Positions 49,482 through 61,480 of a stretch of DNA of 64,000 nt are shown one piece after another. The stretch lies in contig JAHREC010000013.1 of NCBI GenBank assembly GCA_020081605.1, positions 4,278,001-4,342,000 on the forward strand. The letters run 5' to 3'. Numbering within the stretch: position 1 is the first letter of the stretch; each line of letters begins with the position of its first letter. Both the position numbers and the translations under genes were made by a program. Below the pieces are notes generated by a model that was not told the origin of the DNA, made no database searches, and saw only the letters and a program-made list of their open reading frames with translations. Source of the stretch: Albifimbria verrucaria. Taxonomy: Eukaryota > Ascomycota > Sordariomycetes > Hypocreales > Stachybotryaceae.

Positions 49482-51269
49482 TTACGAGCTTCTACGGCCA
49501 TACGGCTCGAAGGGGAAAAGGGCTGATACGATGGCAGAGCCAATGAAGAGGGCCGCGCAAACGTAGAGGGAGCTGAGGTAGCCGTGTTACCGGCGCTAGC
49601 CACCACGCTGGAGATGATACCCATGATACGGTTGAAGGCGACAGCCATGCCGTTACCGGTGCCGCGGTGGGCACTGGGCAGAACCTCAGGGGTGTAGGCA
49701 TAAAGCGTGGAGTAGTAGATGTTGATGGCGCAGGCAGTTAGGCAAGACATGGCAACGTCAACCTTGTCCGTCTTCACGGCGGTGTAGGCGAAGAGGAAAG
49801 CCATAGAAACTAGAGCACCAATAGACATGGTGTAACGGCGGCCAAGTAGTTTGGTGTTGCACATGAGAGCTGCAATAATGGGACCAGGAATACCGCTGAT
49901 GTTGGTCAGAGAGTAGTTGCGCCAAGTCTCAAACTTGGTGCGTTGGAAGACAGCTCCGTGTTCAGCCATGTAGCTCCTAGTCTGGTGTTAGCAAGTAAAG
50001 AAATCAACTAGAGCAATATTGAGTGAGGACTTACGGGAGGAAGACGTAGAAGAGCGGGTATGCGAGACCGATAAGAGTCCATGAGAACCAAACCAGAACA
50101 GTCGAGATGGCGATCTTCTTGGTGCAGAAGAGACCGCGGAAGTGAATCAGGGTCTCACCCAGGGAGAAACGACTTGAGCTGTGAGCGGAACGAACAGTGC
50201 CGCAAGCCTCCAGCTTCTCCAAGGTCAGAGAGCAAGGACGGTTGTACTTCTTGGCAAGGTATTGCAGAGTCTCGATAACTTGAGCATCGTCGCCCAAGCC
50301 GAGGAGGTACTTGGGTGTCTCCTTCAATCGAACAACGGTAATTCGAAGAACGGACATGGCAAAGACGATGGCACCACCAGTAAACATGACATATCGCCAG
50401 CCATAGTTGTTGGCCTTGGTGCAAGTTTCCACAGAGGTGCAGTTCCACTTCTCAGGGACAAGGAAACCCCACGCAATGAAACCGGTGACGGCCTGGCCAA
50501 CACCCCACCAAGCGGCGAGGAGAGTCAGAAGCCATTGCTTGTTGCCGGGAAGGTATTCGAGGAAGACGGTGGTATCCATGACAAGGTTGCCGCCGCCACC
50601 AAAACCAACCAGAGCCGTGAAGACACCGAGGGATGCCCACGAAGGCATGGCACCAGCAAGGATACAGCTTCCGGAGCAGATGAAGAGAGAGAGGTTGAAG
50701 GCCCACTTGCGACCGATGATGTCGGCACCGAAGCCCCAGAAGATGGCGCCAACAAGCAAACCGACGTAGGATGCGAGGTTCAAGCCCTTATCGTAACCAA
50801 CCTGGCCGAACTCGAGGAAGGCTTGGGCAGAAATAACGGACTGGAAGAGGGTGATCATGGAATCGACGGCGTAACTATGCGTCACAGATGTCAGAAAAAG
50901 CCAGACCATCGACAGGGCAAAAACAGAACAAGCATTGTACGCAGCCAACTTACCCGAAACCATTGAGGAAGAAGAGCTTCAAGTGGTAGTTTGTCCAACC
51001 GATTTCGTCAATCGCCTAGGAAGAAAACTCGTGTTATTGGGCATGCTCAACTTATGGTAGAGGATCCAACTTACATTGTTGACGAGATGCATCTTCATGT
51101 CCATGGCAGGATCGAGATCTTGGAGCGCAAGAATATCCTCGCCTTTGAGCGAGGAAGTGGCATCGCCAGAAGTGAGCACACCAGGCTCGTTGCCAATCTT
51201 GCTCTCAGCAGCGGCAGGGTCCCCTCGGACCACAGCCTCATAAGGAGGTGCAGCATCAGACTTATCCAT
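49482..51269 (-). CDS. MFS transporter of the SV2/SVOP-like group
   Basis: Exons 51269-51075, 51015-50954, 50874-50035 and 49976-49482 give about 530 residues. The motif AIDEIGWTNYHLKLFFLNGFG before TM1 and the following YAVDSMITLFQSV are typical of SVOP-related transporters for organic anions or sugars. Other marks are FGADIIGRKWAF (loop 2-3), LVGFGGGGNLVMDTTVFLEYLP and a large cytoplasmic loop (RLKETPKYLLGLG). Twelve TM helices are expected. The last 34 residues need one added base in the run at plus 49568-49570; corrected sequence ends LYVCAALFIGSAIVSALFPF and a short basic tail. Substrate unknown. It is separated from the DnaJC28-like gene by a 609-bp intergenic region. Confidence 0.8.
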
Positions 51270-54175
51270 GGTGAAGCAGAAGCTTACGCACGGATTGCTT
51301 GGTGTTGTTATCGGGGAGTTGTCGAGGATGCGACTTGGTATTAGATTGGCGGGGTGTAGTCGCGGGTCGTTCCGTCGCTGGAAGCTTGGCAGAGGCGACT
51401 CGGGAGCTCGATTTGAAGAAAACCAAGGCGGTAATGATGACAGCGCCTACAAAGCTGGCTAGATGTGGTTGCTTGGAATGCGCCAACAAAATAAAGCTCG
51501 AGCTTGCGAAAGCTGGAGGGAGGGTTGAACCGTCAAGCGTGGGGCGTTGAACAGAATTTGGTTCTGTTCCTGCAGCGGAACAGACTGGTCTAGGCCGGAG
51601 TCAAATCAATGACACCAAAGGAGGCCTGTATGGGCTTTAGGGACCAAGAGGAGGAGAGTATGAAGGTGAGAGAGAGAAAGAGAAAGAGAGGAGAGCGAAG
51701 CAGGAGAGACGAGGAAGACGATCAGCGGCGCAGGGGTGATTTAAAGCTTCCTTGTCCCAAGACTGGTTGCTCTGCACCGATCCAGACAGCCCCAGAGGCT
51801 ACCTTACACTGCCTTAGTTCTCATGGCCAGCTCTGGCGAATTGGACAACTGCAGCGCCAAACGACCAGTTACCTAGTTGCCTTAGTGCCCATGTCTCCAG
51901 AGGAGAAAAAAAAAGAGAATGCCGGACCCTTGCACCACAGTGGTCTTGCCCCGGCTTGTCGCTCGAGTGGCCGGGCTAAGCAAGGCCTTGGCGGGAACAC
52001 GAAAATTGGGTATGATCCAATGGTTTACTGGTCGCAAAGATCCCAGGCTTGTCCCTCTTGGCTCGAGCTCGTGGTGGCACTTTGACATTGCGCTAGAGCG
52101 GTTGTGGGCTTGGTGGACGGGTAGTTTCGCAGGAGAGCTGGCTGGATGCAAAAAATGTGTTAAAAGGAGAGAAAGCAGCTTAACGCTGGTAGAGACAGAA
52201 AAGAAACGCCGTTTGCTATGAGGCACCTGCTTTAGGTAGACAGCGACTTTTTCCCCAAGTGAGAAACACTTAGAGTAAGTAGCTTACTAACTAACTACCT
52301 CCTAACTACCTACCTACCGCTGGTCTGGTAACGAGTCCCGAAATAAGATACCAACGACGTAAAACTAACAAACATTGCAAGCTAGCTCATGAGCATAGAC
52401 AAAACAAAACGATGGATGAATCGCGGCGCACACCGTCTGCAAGAACAGGTGGGGCCGCCAGGTAACGAGCCATGCCCTGTCCCGCCCATCTCCAGGGATT
52501 GGTGAAGTGCTCTGAGAAGTCCTGAATGGCCAGAGCTCGGCCCGCGTGCCATGCGTCTAGCCATCTGATAGGTCATCATGAGCACTCAACCGTTGCATCA
52601 AGATCGCGTGAGAAGTGCTAGGGTTCTTTGCATTTCATCGTTCTTGTGCCAGCCCCTCTAGATTGACTCGTCTACCTCGAGCACGTTTCTGTCTTTTGCG
52701 GCGGGAAAGGAAAAGAAAAAAAGGGGTGATTAATCCGTCGCCTTCATCTTGCTGCCTTCATTGGCATCTCCAGTGGCACTTCTCCACTCATGAGTAGAGA
52801 AAGGATCAGGTGGAGAACTGGAGTAAAAGAGCCGCCGTTTGAAGGCAAATTATAGCTATACCTGCTAAGGGTAAATACTCCCATAAGGGCCATCAGGCTC
52901 AGCGACGTGACCAAAGCTGTTTTCGTGCCCTTCACAATACGATGCGATGCGATGCGATGCGATGCGATGCGATCCATCATATCAGGCAACAGCTCGTCAG
53001 TGGCGTCAAACTCCCGGAACCAACACATCCAGGATCAAGATAAAGATGGCTGACAGGCGGTCATGGCTGTTAGTTGCTGTATGCGACTCTCACCCACGTG
53101 AACATCTATTACCGCATACAGTAGGTGGGTACAATATCTCCCTCGCCTCGTAGACACACGTCCATCAGTCAACACCCAGCCAGCCATGTCTGTTGCTCAC
53201 TTGCTCGAGCCCTCCTCAACACCACCAACTTTTGTTGCTCGGTGCCAATCGCTCGGTGCGAGCTAATGTAGCCTGTATGTACGGCAATATCGACACGGCG
53301 CCTTCCGGCGGGTCTTTCTCAACGTGGCAACCCAGAAAGTGGAGAGTCGGACAGGGAGGTCAAGAATCCAGATATCGACCTTTTGCCATCGTCTAGGTGA
53401 ACAGTGGCCAGAAACGCCCCTTTGACTAAGGGGAAAATTGCCGGCTGCTAGTGTTGCCTTGGCTGTAAATCAATGGTCCCAACCTGGCGCCCTTCTGCTT
53501 GCCCTTGCACACCGATACTAACCTTGCCAGCGCACGAGCATCTTCCAACTCTGCCGCAGCCAGCGCATCCTCGTCGCCTTCCGTCGACCACCTCCAAGTT
53601 GTAGCGAATCAGACCCCTGGCATTGTCGTCTGCAGAAGCATGGCGTCACAAGACGTCTTCCCTGCGTGGGGAGTCGAGCTTCCGTGCAGTTGGGTGTACA
53701 GTATTGGCCCCGCCATAAATCCCAGCCCCGCCAATTCATATACTCTATCATTTACCCTGTACCTACTCCATACAAGGTAATAAATGAATGAGTGGGTGGT
53801 GCACTTAGATGCATGTCTTGTGATACGTTGCGCCCGGCTTGTTCATGGTAAGCTGAATCTAAGTCACACCATCTGGTTTCTCCCACGTGTTTGACCGCTT
53901 ATCGGCGTTCACCGGTCGAGTAAGAATTGCTCAAACAGTAGTCGAAGTTTTGCCTCGACTACAGACATCTATTGTCATTTCATGTCCTGCTAATGCAAAC
54001 GCTATTCAACCAAAGGGTAAGTTCCTATAACCACCCAAAGTATCCTATGTGGCCAATGTTTTCCTCCATGGCTGATTATTTATGATTTTTTTCGCTGTCA
54101 ACGCCTGATAGTAGTAATTTCCCAACCCTGATACCGACCCAAAGTCATTATTTCATGACATTAGAACCCAGGCCA
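51270..54175. other. 2.9 kb without a supported gene
   Basis: Promoter of the MFS gene and the 3' flank of the large disordered gene. It holds TACCTACC-type motifs near 52290-52318 and a GATGC minisatellite at 52941-52973. Frames of up to 158 codons are charged, low complexity and unconvincing. Confidence 0.5.
52941..52973. repeat. GATGC 5-bp tandem repeat
   Basis: Six perfect GATGC units plus a partial unit. Confidence 0.95.
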
Positions 54176-57100
54176 CTATTGACCTGAGTTTTCTTCACGC
54201 ACATCCACATGCTCCTCACATTTATCCAAGAAGATCATATGTTCTTCTCCTGGCATGTCAGATTCGACCGCCTTCCACAACTTCTCGCTCCAAAATCTCA
54301 ACCTCCCTGACTCTGCCGTTCTTCGTCTCTCCATGACCCACCTCGTCTCCCCACAGTCTTCCTCTTTCATGTAGGATATGCTGTCAGCCGAACCTTTGTG
54401 ACGATGGCCCATACCAGGCCGACGAGTTGGAACAGCTGTTTGGCACTCAGTGGAGCTAACTTCTGACACTGCTGATAAAGGCCCATCAGGAACATCGTGA
54501 TACGAAGGTATCTCCACCTCAAGTGCTGGACCATGAGATGACTCACTTCGCATGCTGTTTCGATGTCCCATTCTCGAGTTCATCGGGAATTCTGTATGCG
54601 AAGGCATGGGCGGCGGAGGCGATGCCAAGAAAGGCATGCCCATTGTAAGTGTAGGGCTTCCTGATATGCTACCAGCTTCGGAGTCTCGGCTCATTGTAGA
54701 AAAGACGGAATTCTTTCGGTGGTGGCTAATATTGTGCACCGCGCTCGCGCCCCATGGTGAATACTCGGAACGCGGTGATCCTTCCCTACTGGAGGAAAGG
54801 CTGGCCTGAGAGCCGCCCCAAGCCCTGGAGCGGAGCCTCATTAGAGCAGACAGTGACATTTGATCATCACCACGTTCGGCCATCATTGCTAGCTGAGCAA
54901 GCCCGGGACTCTGTATTGGTGTACCTGCTCCGAAGCCTGGCACACCCAAGCTGCTCATAACAGAGTTACGGTTTGAGTACTCCGATCGTTCCGTGATGGG
55001 TGTTAGATTCGGCTCTCTTGATATCAGTCTACCACTCATAGTACGCGCCAGGTTGGGCATGCCTTTTGGCCCGAAAAACCCACCATTTGCATATTCGTAG
55101 GACGTTGAGGCACTAGAGTTATGAGACACATGTTGCTGGTTGATTGGGTTGGCATAAAAGCCAAACTCTTGTCCATACCATCCATCTGAGTCATTTGCAA
55201 GAGCACTGGCGTTCGCCTCAGCTATGATAGCATCGTCATCAAGACCGAACTCATCGTCCATATCATCATAAGAGTATAGATCCCCTATGTCGTCGTTTCC
55301 GACTACATCGTCGTCCTCGAAGCTCTGCTGGTGTTGCATGATGTCTGAGACGTCGCTACTCTGGTCTTCAATTTCGTCTCTCGGGGTGATGGCTGCCTTT
55401 GGAATTTGCCCGATGCTGCCGCTTGATAGGCTGCGGCCGCGAGTGCAGCCTGATATGCCGCCACTGACTCTTGTGCAGTGCTTCCATTAGGTGGAACGGC
55501 CTCAACCGATGCTCTTGAGCTTACGCTATCTCGATCATCATCACGAGGCTTCTGGAGGTCAGCGCTTAGCGATGTGTGTGCCGTCGAGTGTGAGACAGCA
55601 GAGTTTCCAGAGAGCTTAGAGGCAAGGTCAGAATCTCCTTTGACGCCGTCTTGTCGAGCTGCCTGTCGGAGAGATTGCGCCTGTGCAAATGCGCCAGGTA
55701 CAGGACGGCCGTATTGATCTGTGTCGTTATTGTCGAAAATAGATTCGTCAAATGGTGCTGTATCCCATTCGGGACTGGCGGCAAGGTCTTCCGCAAACTC
55801 GTTTTCGAAACCAGTCATTCCGCCGTCAAAATACAGATCATCATTACCAAGTCCTGCGTTTCGTTGAGATGACACAGCCGGAGCAGTGGCCAGCACAGGT
55901 GCTGTACTGATCCCGCTTGTCACAGGAAAATCAAGACCTTGGATTCCCAGCCCTGAATGCTCCACGCTTTCTGTTTGAAATAGGGGCGATGGTTGAAGTG
56001 GTGACACCGGTATATCTCGATAATCCGGAGATTCGTGTGTCACGGCAAACCCAATGACCTTTCCATCGGCGTCCCGAGGCGTTATCATCATACCGGCGCT
56101 TTGAGGACTCGCCAAGGAGGATGTCGGATTGGACCGAGAGAAGACAAAGCCAGCAAAGTTCTCCTGGTCATTATTTGGATTATTTTCATCATCCAGGAAA
56201 TCGTCTTCGTCCTCATAATCCGCATTGATTCCAGGTATTGCTTCCTCAAAGCCGTCATCGTCGTAGTCTGCGTTGACTCCGGGTATTCTCTCTTCGAAGC
56301 CATCATCCTCCATCATAGCGTCATAGTCATATGCATCGTCAAAATCATCATAACGTGAGTCCCTAGGGCATGACTCGTCTTCTGCATTCTTCTCCAGAAA
56401 ACGCTGCCGATGCCTCTCTTCTAATAGTTTTTCCTGTTTGGCTGCGCCGATCATGTCGAAGCTGAATCTTGACGAGGTGCTCTTCATATGTCGGGGTAGA
56501 GAAGAGATTGGGTCTCTGCTAGTCGCTTCCGAAAGTGAGATCTTTTAGAGAGAACTGATCGAAGAGAGGCATTTGTCCTTGGGATTCCTGATGAATCCTG
56601 CGCTTGAACATGAGAATACTGTGAACTGCTGACTGAAGAAAGTGGTGTATCGTCTTTTGGTGGAACAGGGGGCCGTTTTTGTCATTCAGTGAGGGCCCTC
56701 CCGTCTCCAGTACGTCGGCACTGTACAGTGGCATGCTCGGAGGCGAGTTTATAGACTGGGGTGACTCTATGGCGAAAGCCCCATGATTATACTCAGAAGC
56801 ACTGCTGGGGAGCTGTGGAGACGCGCCATACTGTGTACTTTCACGGCCCTCAGCAGGCAAATTCTTGCGACTGCTCGTCCCACTGGCTTGCGCAGACTTT
56901 GTAGATATGTTACTGAGGTTAGACTCGCTTTGAGGAACATTCTTCTTGTGCCTAGGGGCACTAAAATCGTGTACTCGAGTACCTCGTATACGAGGGTCGT
57001 AGACTGGCTCCTCCCGGCTGGTTCCTAGAGGAAGAGGCAAGAGATCTGGTACGTTTTGATTATTCTTGCGTCTCAACAAAAGACCCGACATAGGATTCTT

Positions 57101-57757
57101 AAGAAAAGGCAAGCTTTTCTTGCCTTTGGGAGGCTCCGCAGTGACGATAGTGCTTAAGACGGACGCAGGTTCGGTCGCAAGCCGCGTACCAGCCGGACGG
57201 CGACCGACGGTCATGGATGCAGAACTCGGCGACGTTATCGGCACAGCATAATTGTTTGGTTTGGAAAGTTTCGTAGGTTGTGTCTTGGACATCGTGGTGA
57301 CGTCGACTGGAGGTGGCGGCCTGGCTTGGATATGCGATGCTTGGTTCTCGTGCGGCGAGGTCACATTGTCTATCAGCTGATAGCGGCCAGCTGCCTGTTT
57401 CTCTAAATCTCGTCGATAGTTTTGCAAAGCAACGCCTCCAATGAAACCGGAGTCGTTATTGTAGGGAGACCGTGGAACTTGTTGAGATCGAGGTTCTTGA
57501 TGCGGGGCCCCGTTGCTGTCGGTGAGTCGCAGCGTGGGAAGATCGGGGTCTGCGGAGGTGACTCGAGTGATGGGAGGTAGGGTTGGCGGCAAATTGGAAG
57601 AGCCAGAGGACGGCGGGCGTCCATCGTGAGGAGGTGAGAGAGTGTCTGATAGATAGGGCGAGGGTTGGCCACTGAACGAAGGACTGGGCGGCTGGTCAGG
57701 ATACGGAGAGGTGGGATTGGAGTGGCCTCTCCGGTGGAAGCGCAAATGGGACAGCAT
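54176..57757 (-). CDS. Large disordered acidic protein, function unknown
   Basis: One continuous locus of about 1194 residues when three single-base gaps are allowed. Gaps fall in C runs opposite plus 56668-56672, 56493-56496 and 55401-55402. The N-terminal third (start MLSHLRFHRRGHSNPTSPYP) is Ser/Pro/Asn-rich with a short ordered block GKKSLPFLKNPMSGLLLRRK and DPRIRGTRVHDFSAPRHKK. The middle begins MKSTSSRFSFDMIGAAKQEK and is very acidic, with a duplicated FEE.IPG.NADY motif. The C-terminal third holds DDEFGLDDDAIIAEANA, GGFFGPKGMPNLARTMSGR and ends with an ordered ETRWVMERRRTAESGRLRFW segment. It resembles conserved fungal proteins of unknown role, perhaps in polarity or signalling. No catalytic motif is visible. 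Divergent from the App1 gene. Confidence 0.65.
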
Positions 57758-60141
57758 CTTGACCGGCTGAGTGGTCCCTAGGGATCGATCGGGTTGCGAA
57801 ACCTCGTCGGGCGTAGAGACAGAGGCGGAGGGTGTGTCGGATGCGCGATCATGTCTCGAAGCTCATGAGGCAGCGCATTGTCATTGCGTTGCGTTGCGGG
57901 CGAAATCGGGCGAGCGTGGGGAGTTGCGCCAATGAGGTCGAGAAGAGAAGCAGCGAATGATTGCAAGCGCGGCGTAAGAGAGAGGCAAGGAGGCGCGTGG
58001 GCAACAAGATCAGATGAATGGGAGCGAGTGCGGGTATTGTAAAGGATGGGCAATTTCGCATGAATTGAAACGGAGCGTAGAATTTCCCAGGTCGAGGGAC
58101 GAAATAGTCAGTCTACAAATCAGATACCAGGCCAAACCAGGCAGCTTCCATCTAAGTGGGATGCACGTGCATGTACTGCCCTGTAGCTCTCCCGGGCACC
58201 ATTTGCCAGTGCTTCGCCCTCGTCTGGGGCCCGATAGTGAAATGATCAGCAATCGGGGCCCTCTTCTTTCTCGTTGCAGATTCCCAAACAATGGAAGGGC
58301 AGAGCTGCTTTCACATCGGCGCCGTCATTTGTACGGATGCAGCCGTGTGTTCAGGGCCTGCAGCAAGGTACCCGGAGGTCAAAGTACCTCCTGACCCGTA
58401 CCCCCAATTTAAAGGCTGCATTTGGAACTCTGCGCATGGATCTTTCACGATGCAGTGGGTACAGAGTAGGTAGGATTATCTCCGTCTCCCTGTCGCGGCT
58501 CGCTATATTTTTGCTTTTGGACAAGCACGGCAGCCCTGTCCCGTGTCTGGGTTTGGAGAGGGCTCTCCAGTACCGTGATAGAGAGGACGGACTGGTTCCA
58601 AATTGGGCCTGCCGCACGGTTGCTCACCCCTTGCTGTGGATGCAGATTTGCTGAAGATGTCGAATTGCGTAGAGACAAGGCTACGAATGCGTTTTATTGG
58701 TCCTTTCTGTGACCTGCGATAAGCTTTCAAGACATTCCGTTAAGGGACCAAGCCAACTGTTCTCGAAAACCAGAACCCGGTTTGCACTGGTCCAACAAAG
58801 GGTCGGCCAGCCCTTTGTGTCGAAGCTTCAAGTGTTAAACAGACTTTGGGGAATGGTATGCTAACGGGAGCTACGGTAACTGTCGTATGCGAAATATACT
58901 TGTATGGCAAATTGTATTTATTCGTCGATATGAAACCCCAGGCAAGATACTCGCGATTCAGCAGTTGGCTGCCAGATTCTGCATCCAGTATACCTACCAC
59001 CTACCTTGTCTCAAACCTAATAGCTTGAAGCATCCTAGAGGTGTCTTTCCTAGGTACCTACCTACCTAGGCACCTGGTAGGCTGGTATCTACCACCCATA
59101 CAGTCAATTTCCAGACAGATCGAGTACTGGGTAGAACTTGGACCAACCAACGAATGGAAAGCTGTGATTAGTTCATCGCAGGGTTACCTTAGTACCTAGG
59201 TAGGTAGGTAATGCAGGCGTCTACCCATACCTTAGTTAAGTGCTCTACAACTTGGCATGACCTCATCTCACATCAGCTAGATCTTCGAGGCTTCAGCTAC
59301 CGCCTACTCACTCAATAATGTCACTGTCTGTTTTAAGTAAGGTAGACAAGATTACGGGTGATTTACCATGCTTCCATCCATGTGGAGCCTCTACCGAACG
59401 TATGCCGGCGGTCACTGCTCAACATCCCTGCCCCTTACAAGCGTGACGATCTTCCCTTCCCACTGATCAGTTTGATCAGCTGTTAAGCAGCGCCACTAAC
59501 AACCAGGTGCTGAAACGATTAAGCCTTTGGCTGTGGAAACTGCGAGACAGTCAAAATCAAGTTTGACAGTGGCTGAGTTTAATGTAGAGTATGTACGAGA
59601 AAGCATCGCGAGGCTCAATCCCCATCTGCATCTCGTCCCTTAGCCTCTCGGAGGCATGCCTACTGTTTAGACAGACCCATGCAACCATTTGCCTAAAATC
59701 CAACTTAACCCACCACCTCCTATGTTTGAGCATGTCGTGGCAAGGCCGCCAAGCGTCATCATGCAGTTGAAGCATGCTTTATTGTGCTGTACCGGGAATC
59801 CACTTGTCTGGTGCACGGTCACGAGGCACACACACAGCCTGGGGCATGTGCCTGGTTACAACATAAAGGAGGACCTTCCCACCATGCGCTCACGGGCTGT
59901 TGTTAGCTGAGCTCGCCTTGGCCATACTCTGTCATAGTCTCTGGCCGCCCGTCTCTTTGCACGAGTCACCTTAGGCATCCCACCTGACCCTTCTGCCTGC
60001 TGCGACCACTCTGGCACGCGCGCAACAGTCATAGTCATTGCCATAGCCACAGTCTCGAGTGGCCAGTCGCCTGAGGCGCAACTCGCAACAGCCAGCATCC
60101 TAAATAGAGACGATTCGGCGACCCGGCCCGGTTCTGTCAAG
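57758..60141. other. 2.4 kb divergent promoter region
   Basis: Between the disordered protein gene and the App1-like gene. TACCTACCTAGG-type motifs occur near 59045-59085 and 59190-59212. Overlapping frames near 58014-58654 are not supported. Confidence 0.5.
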
Positions 60142-61480
60142 ATGGCATCCCTCAAGCCAAATCGCTCGACTCACGCTGGAGAGATGCAGCTGCGCACCAG
60201 AAAAGAGAAGAAGTTCGACGAGATTGAGGCCGGCCTGCCTGAGCCGAGACCCAAGCCGACGTCATTGCCGCTGTCCAAGCCTGGAGCTGGTACGATCCTG
60301 ACGCGCCTCAGCAATTGGTTCCCTTTAGCAGAAATGTCTCCAACAAGGATATCGTCTGGCTCTTCGATAATACTGCCTTTCGGTCGTCAGCCACCAAGTC
60401 CTGGCAGGCTGAGTTCGTTGCTGCCGTTTTTGAGCAGGACCCAAAATGCAGTGTCGTCGATATGGTGACAAGCATCGCAAAGACAATTGGCTTGGCCGAC
60501 GACGCCGAGGAGCGCGCAACGATTGAGGAAAGATTGCTGCCATTCTTGTGGGATCTCCGAACCTTCACAAGGACGAGGGTGAACATTCTAGGAAAGGAGC
60601 TCAGGCTCGGTCCTACAGGCATCAACGGGATATCAACGAATCTCCTGAGGACTCCTAGCTCTGATGCCGGTTCGCTTGTCAAAGCATCATCTAGCACACC
60701 CAATGGGGTGCAAGGTATTCTAGAGATGCAGACGTACTACGCCGAACCCGAGGGCTGGGGCATCATTTCCGGTTTGTGACTTAGACCTCTGAAGGATGGT
60801 TCAAGGAAGCTAATTTTGTAAACAGATATTGATGACACGATCAAAGTAACACTCACCAGCGATCCTATTGGAATCCTACGAGAAACCTTCATCAACCCTG
60901 CTACACCAATTCCCGGCATGCCCGAGTTGTACGCGCAGATCAAATCTCTCTTGCCCCGAGATACGCCATGGTTCTATCTCTCCGCATCGCCTTATAACCT
61001 CTATCCGTTCCTGAAAGAGTTCCGAGATGAATACTTTCCACCGGGCACATTGATTCTGAGGGACACGAGCTGGAGAACAATCGCCGGGCTGTTGTCTGCC
61101 TTGACCACTGGCACGGAAGAGTATAAGGCAGATCGTATGAAAAAGGTCAACTCATGGCTGCCGAAGCGGAAGATGATTGTTATCGGAGACTCGACGCAAT
61201 CAGACCCCGAGGCATACGGAGAAATGTAAGCTGTATCTGCCGAGTACAGGTATCAGCTCTTGTTTGCTAACATTGTGGCAGTTACCGAACGGTGCCCGGT
61301 TGGATTAAGATGATCCTCATTCGCAAGGCAACCGATATAGCTGCGATTGGAATCGATGAGAAGAATGAACCCGAGCGATTCGAGGAAGCTTTCAAAGATA
61401 TTCCTCGGGAGGCATGGCATGTCTTTGAGGATCCGAACGAATGTATTCCTCTAATCGAGGAGGCTCTGAGCAGAGGCTAG
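60142..61480 (+). CDS. App1-like phosphatidate phosphatase (DUF2183)
   Basis: Yeast App1 is a Mg-dependent phosphatidate phosphatase acting at actin patches; this is a related DUF2183-domain protein. Exons 60142-60771, 60826-61225 and 61282-61480 give about 409 residues. The start is MASLKPNRSTHAGEM. One base missing at about 60240-60241 separates FDEIEAGLP from AETQADVIAAVQAW and the conserved PFSRNVSNKDIVWLFDNTAF. The phosphatase DxDxT signature Asp211-Ile-Asp213-Asp-Thr215 is split by intron 1 (GTTTGT donor). Further DUF2183 features are SASPYNLYPFLKEF and KRKMIVIGDSTQSDPEAYGE. The C-terminus AWHVFEDPNECIPLIEEAL is typical. Enzymatic role inferred from yeast App1. Confidence 0.85.

Noticed and set aside
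50181..50966. Open frame of 261 codons on the plus strand
   Set aside because: Antisense to the MFS transporter gene.
40691..51269. Secondary-metabolite or sugar-utilisation gene cluster around the two MFS transporters
   Set aside because: The intervening genes (expansin-like, DnaJC28-like) share no pathway, and no synthase, glycosidase or transcription factor is present.
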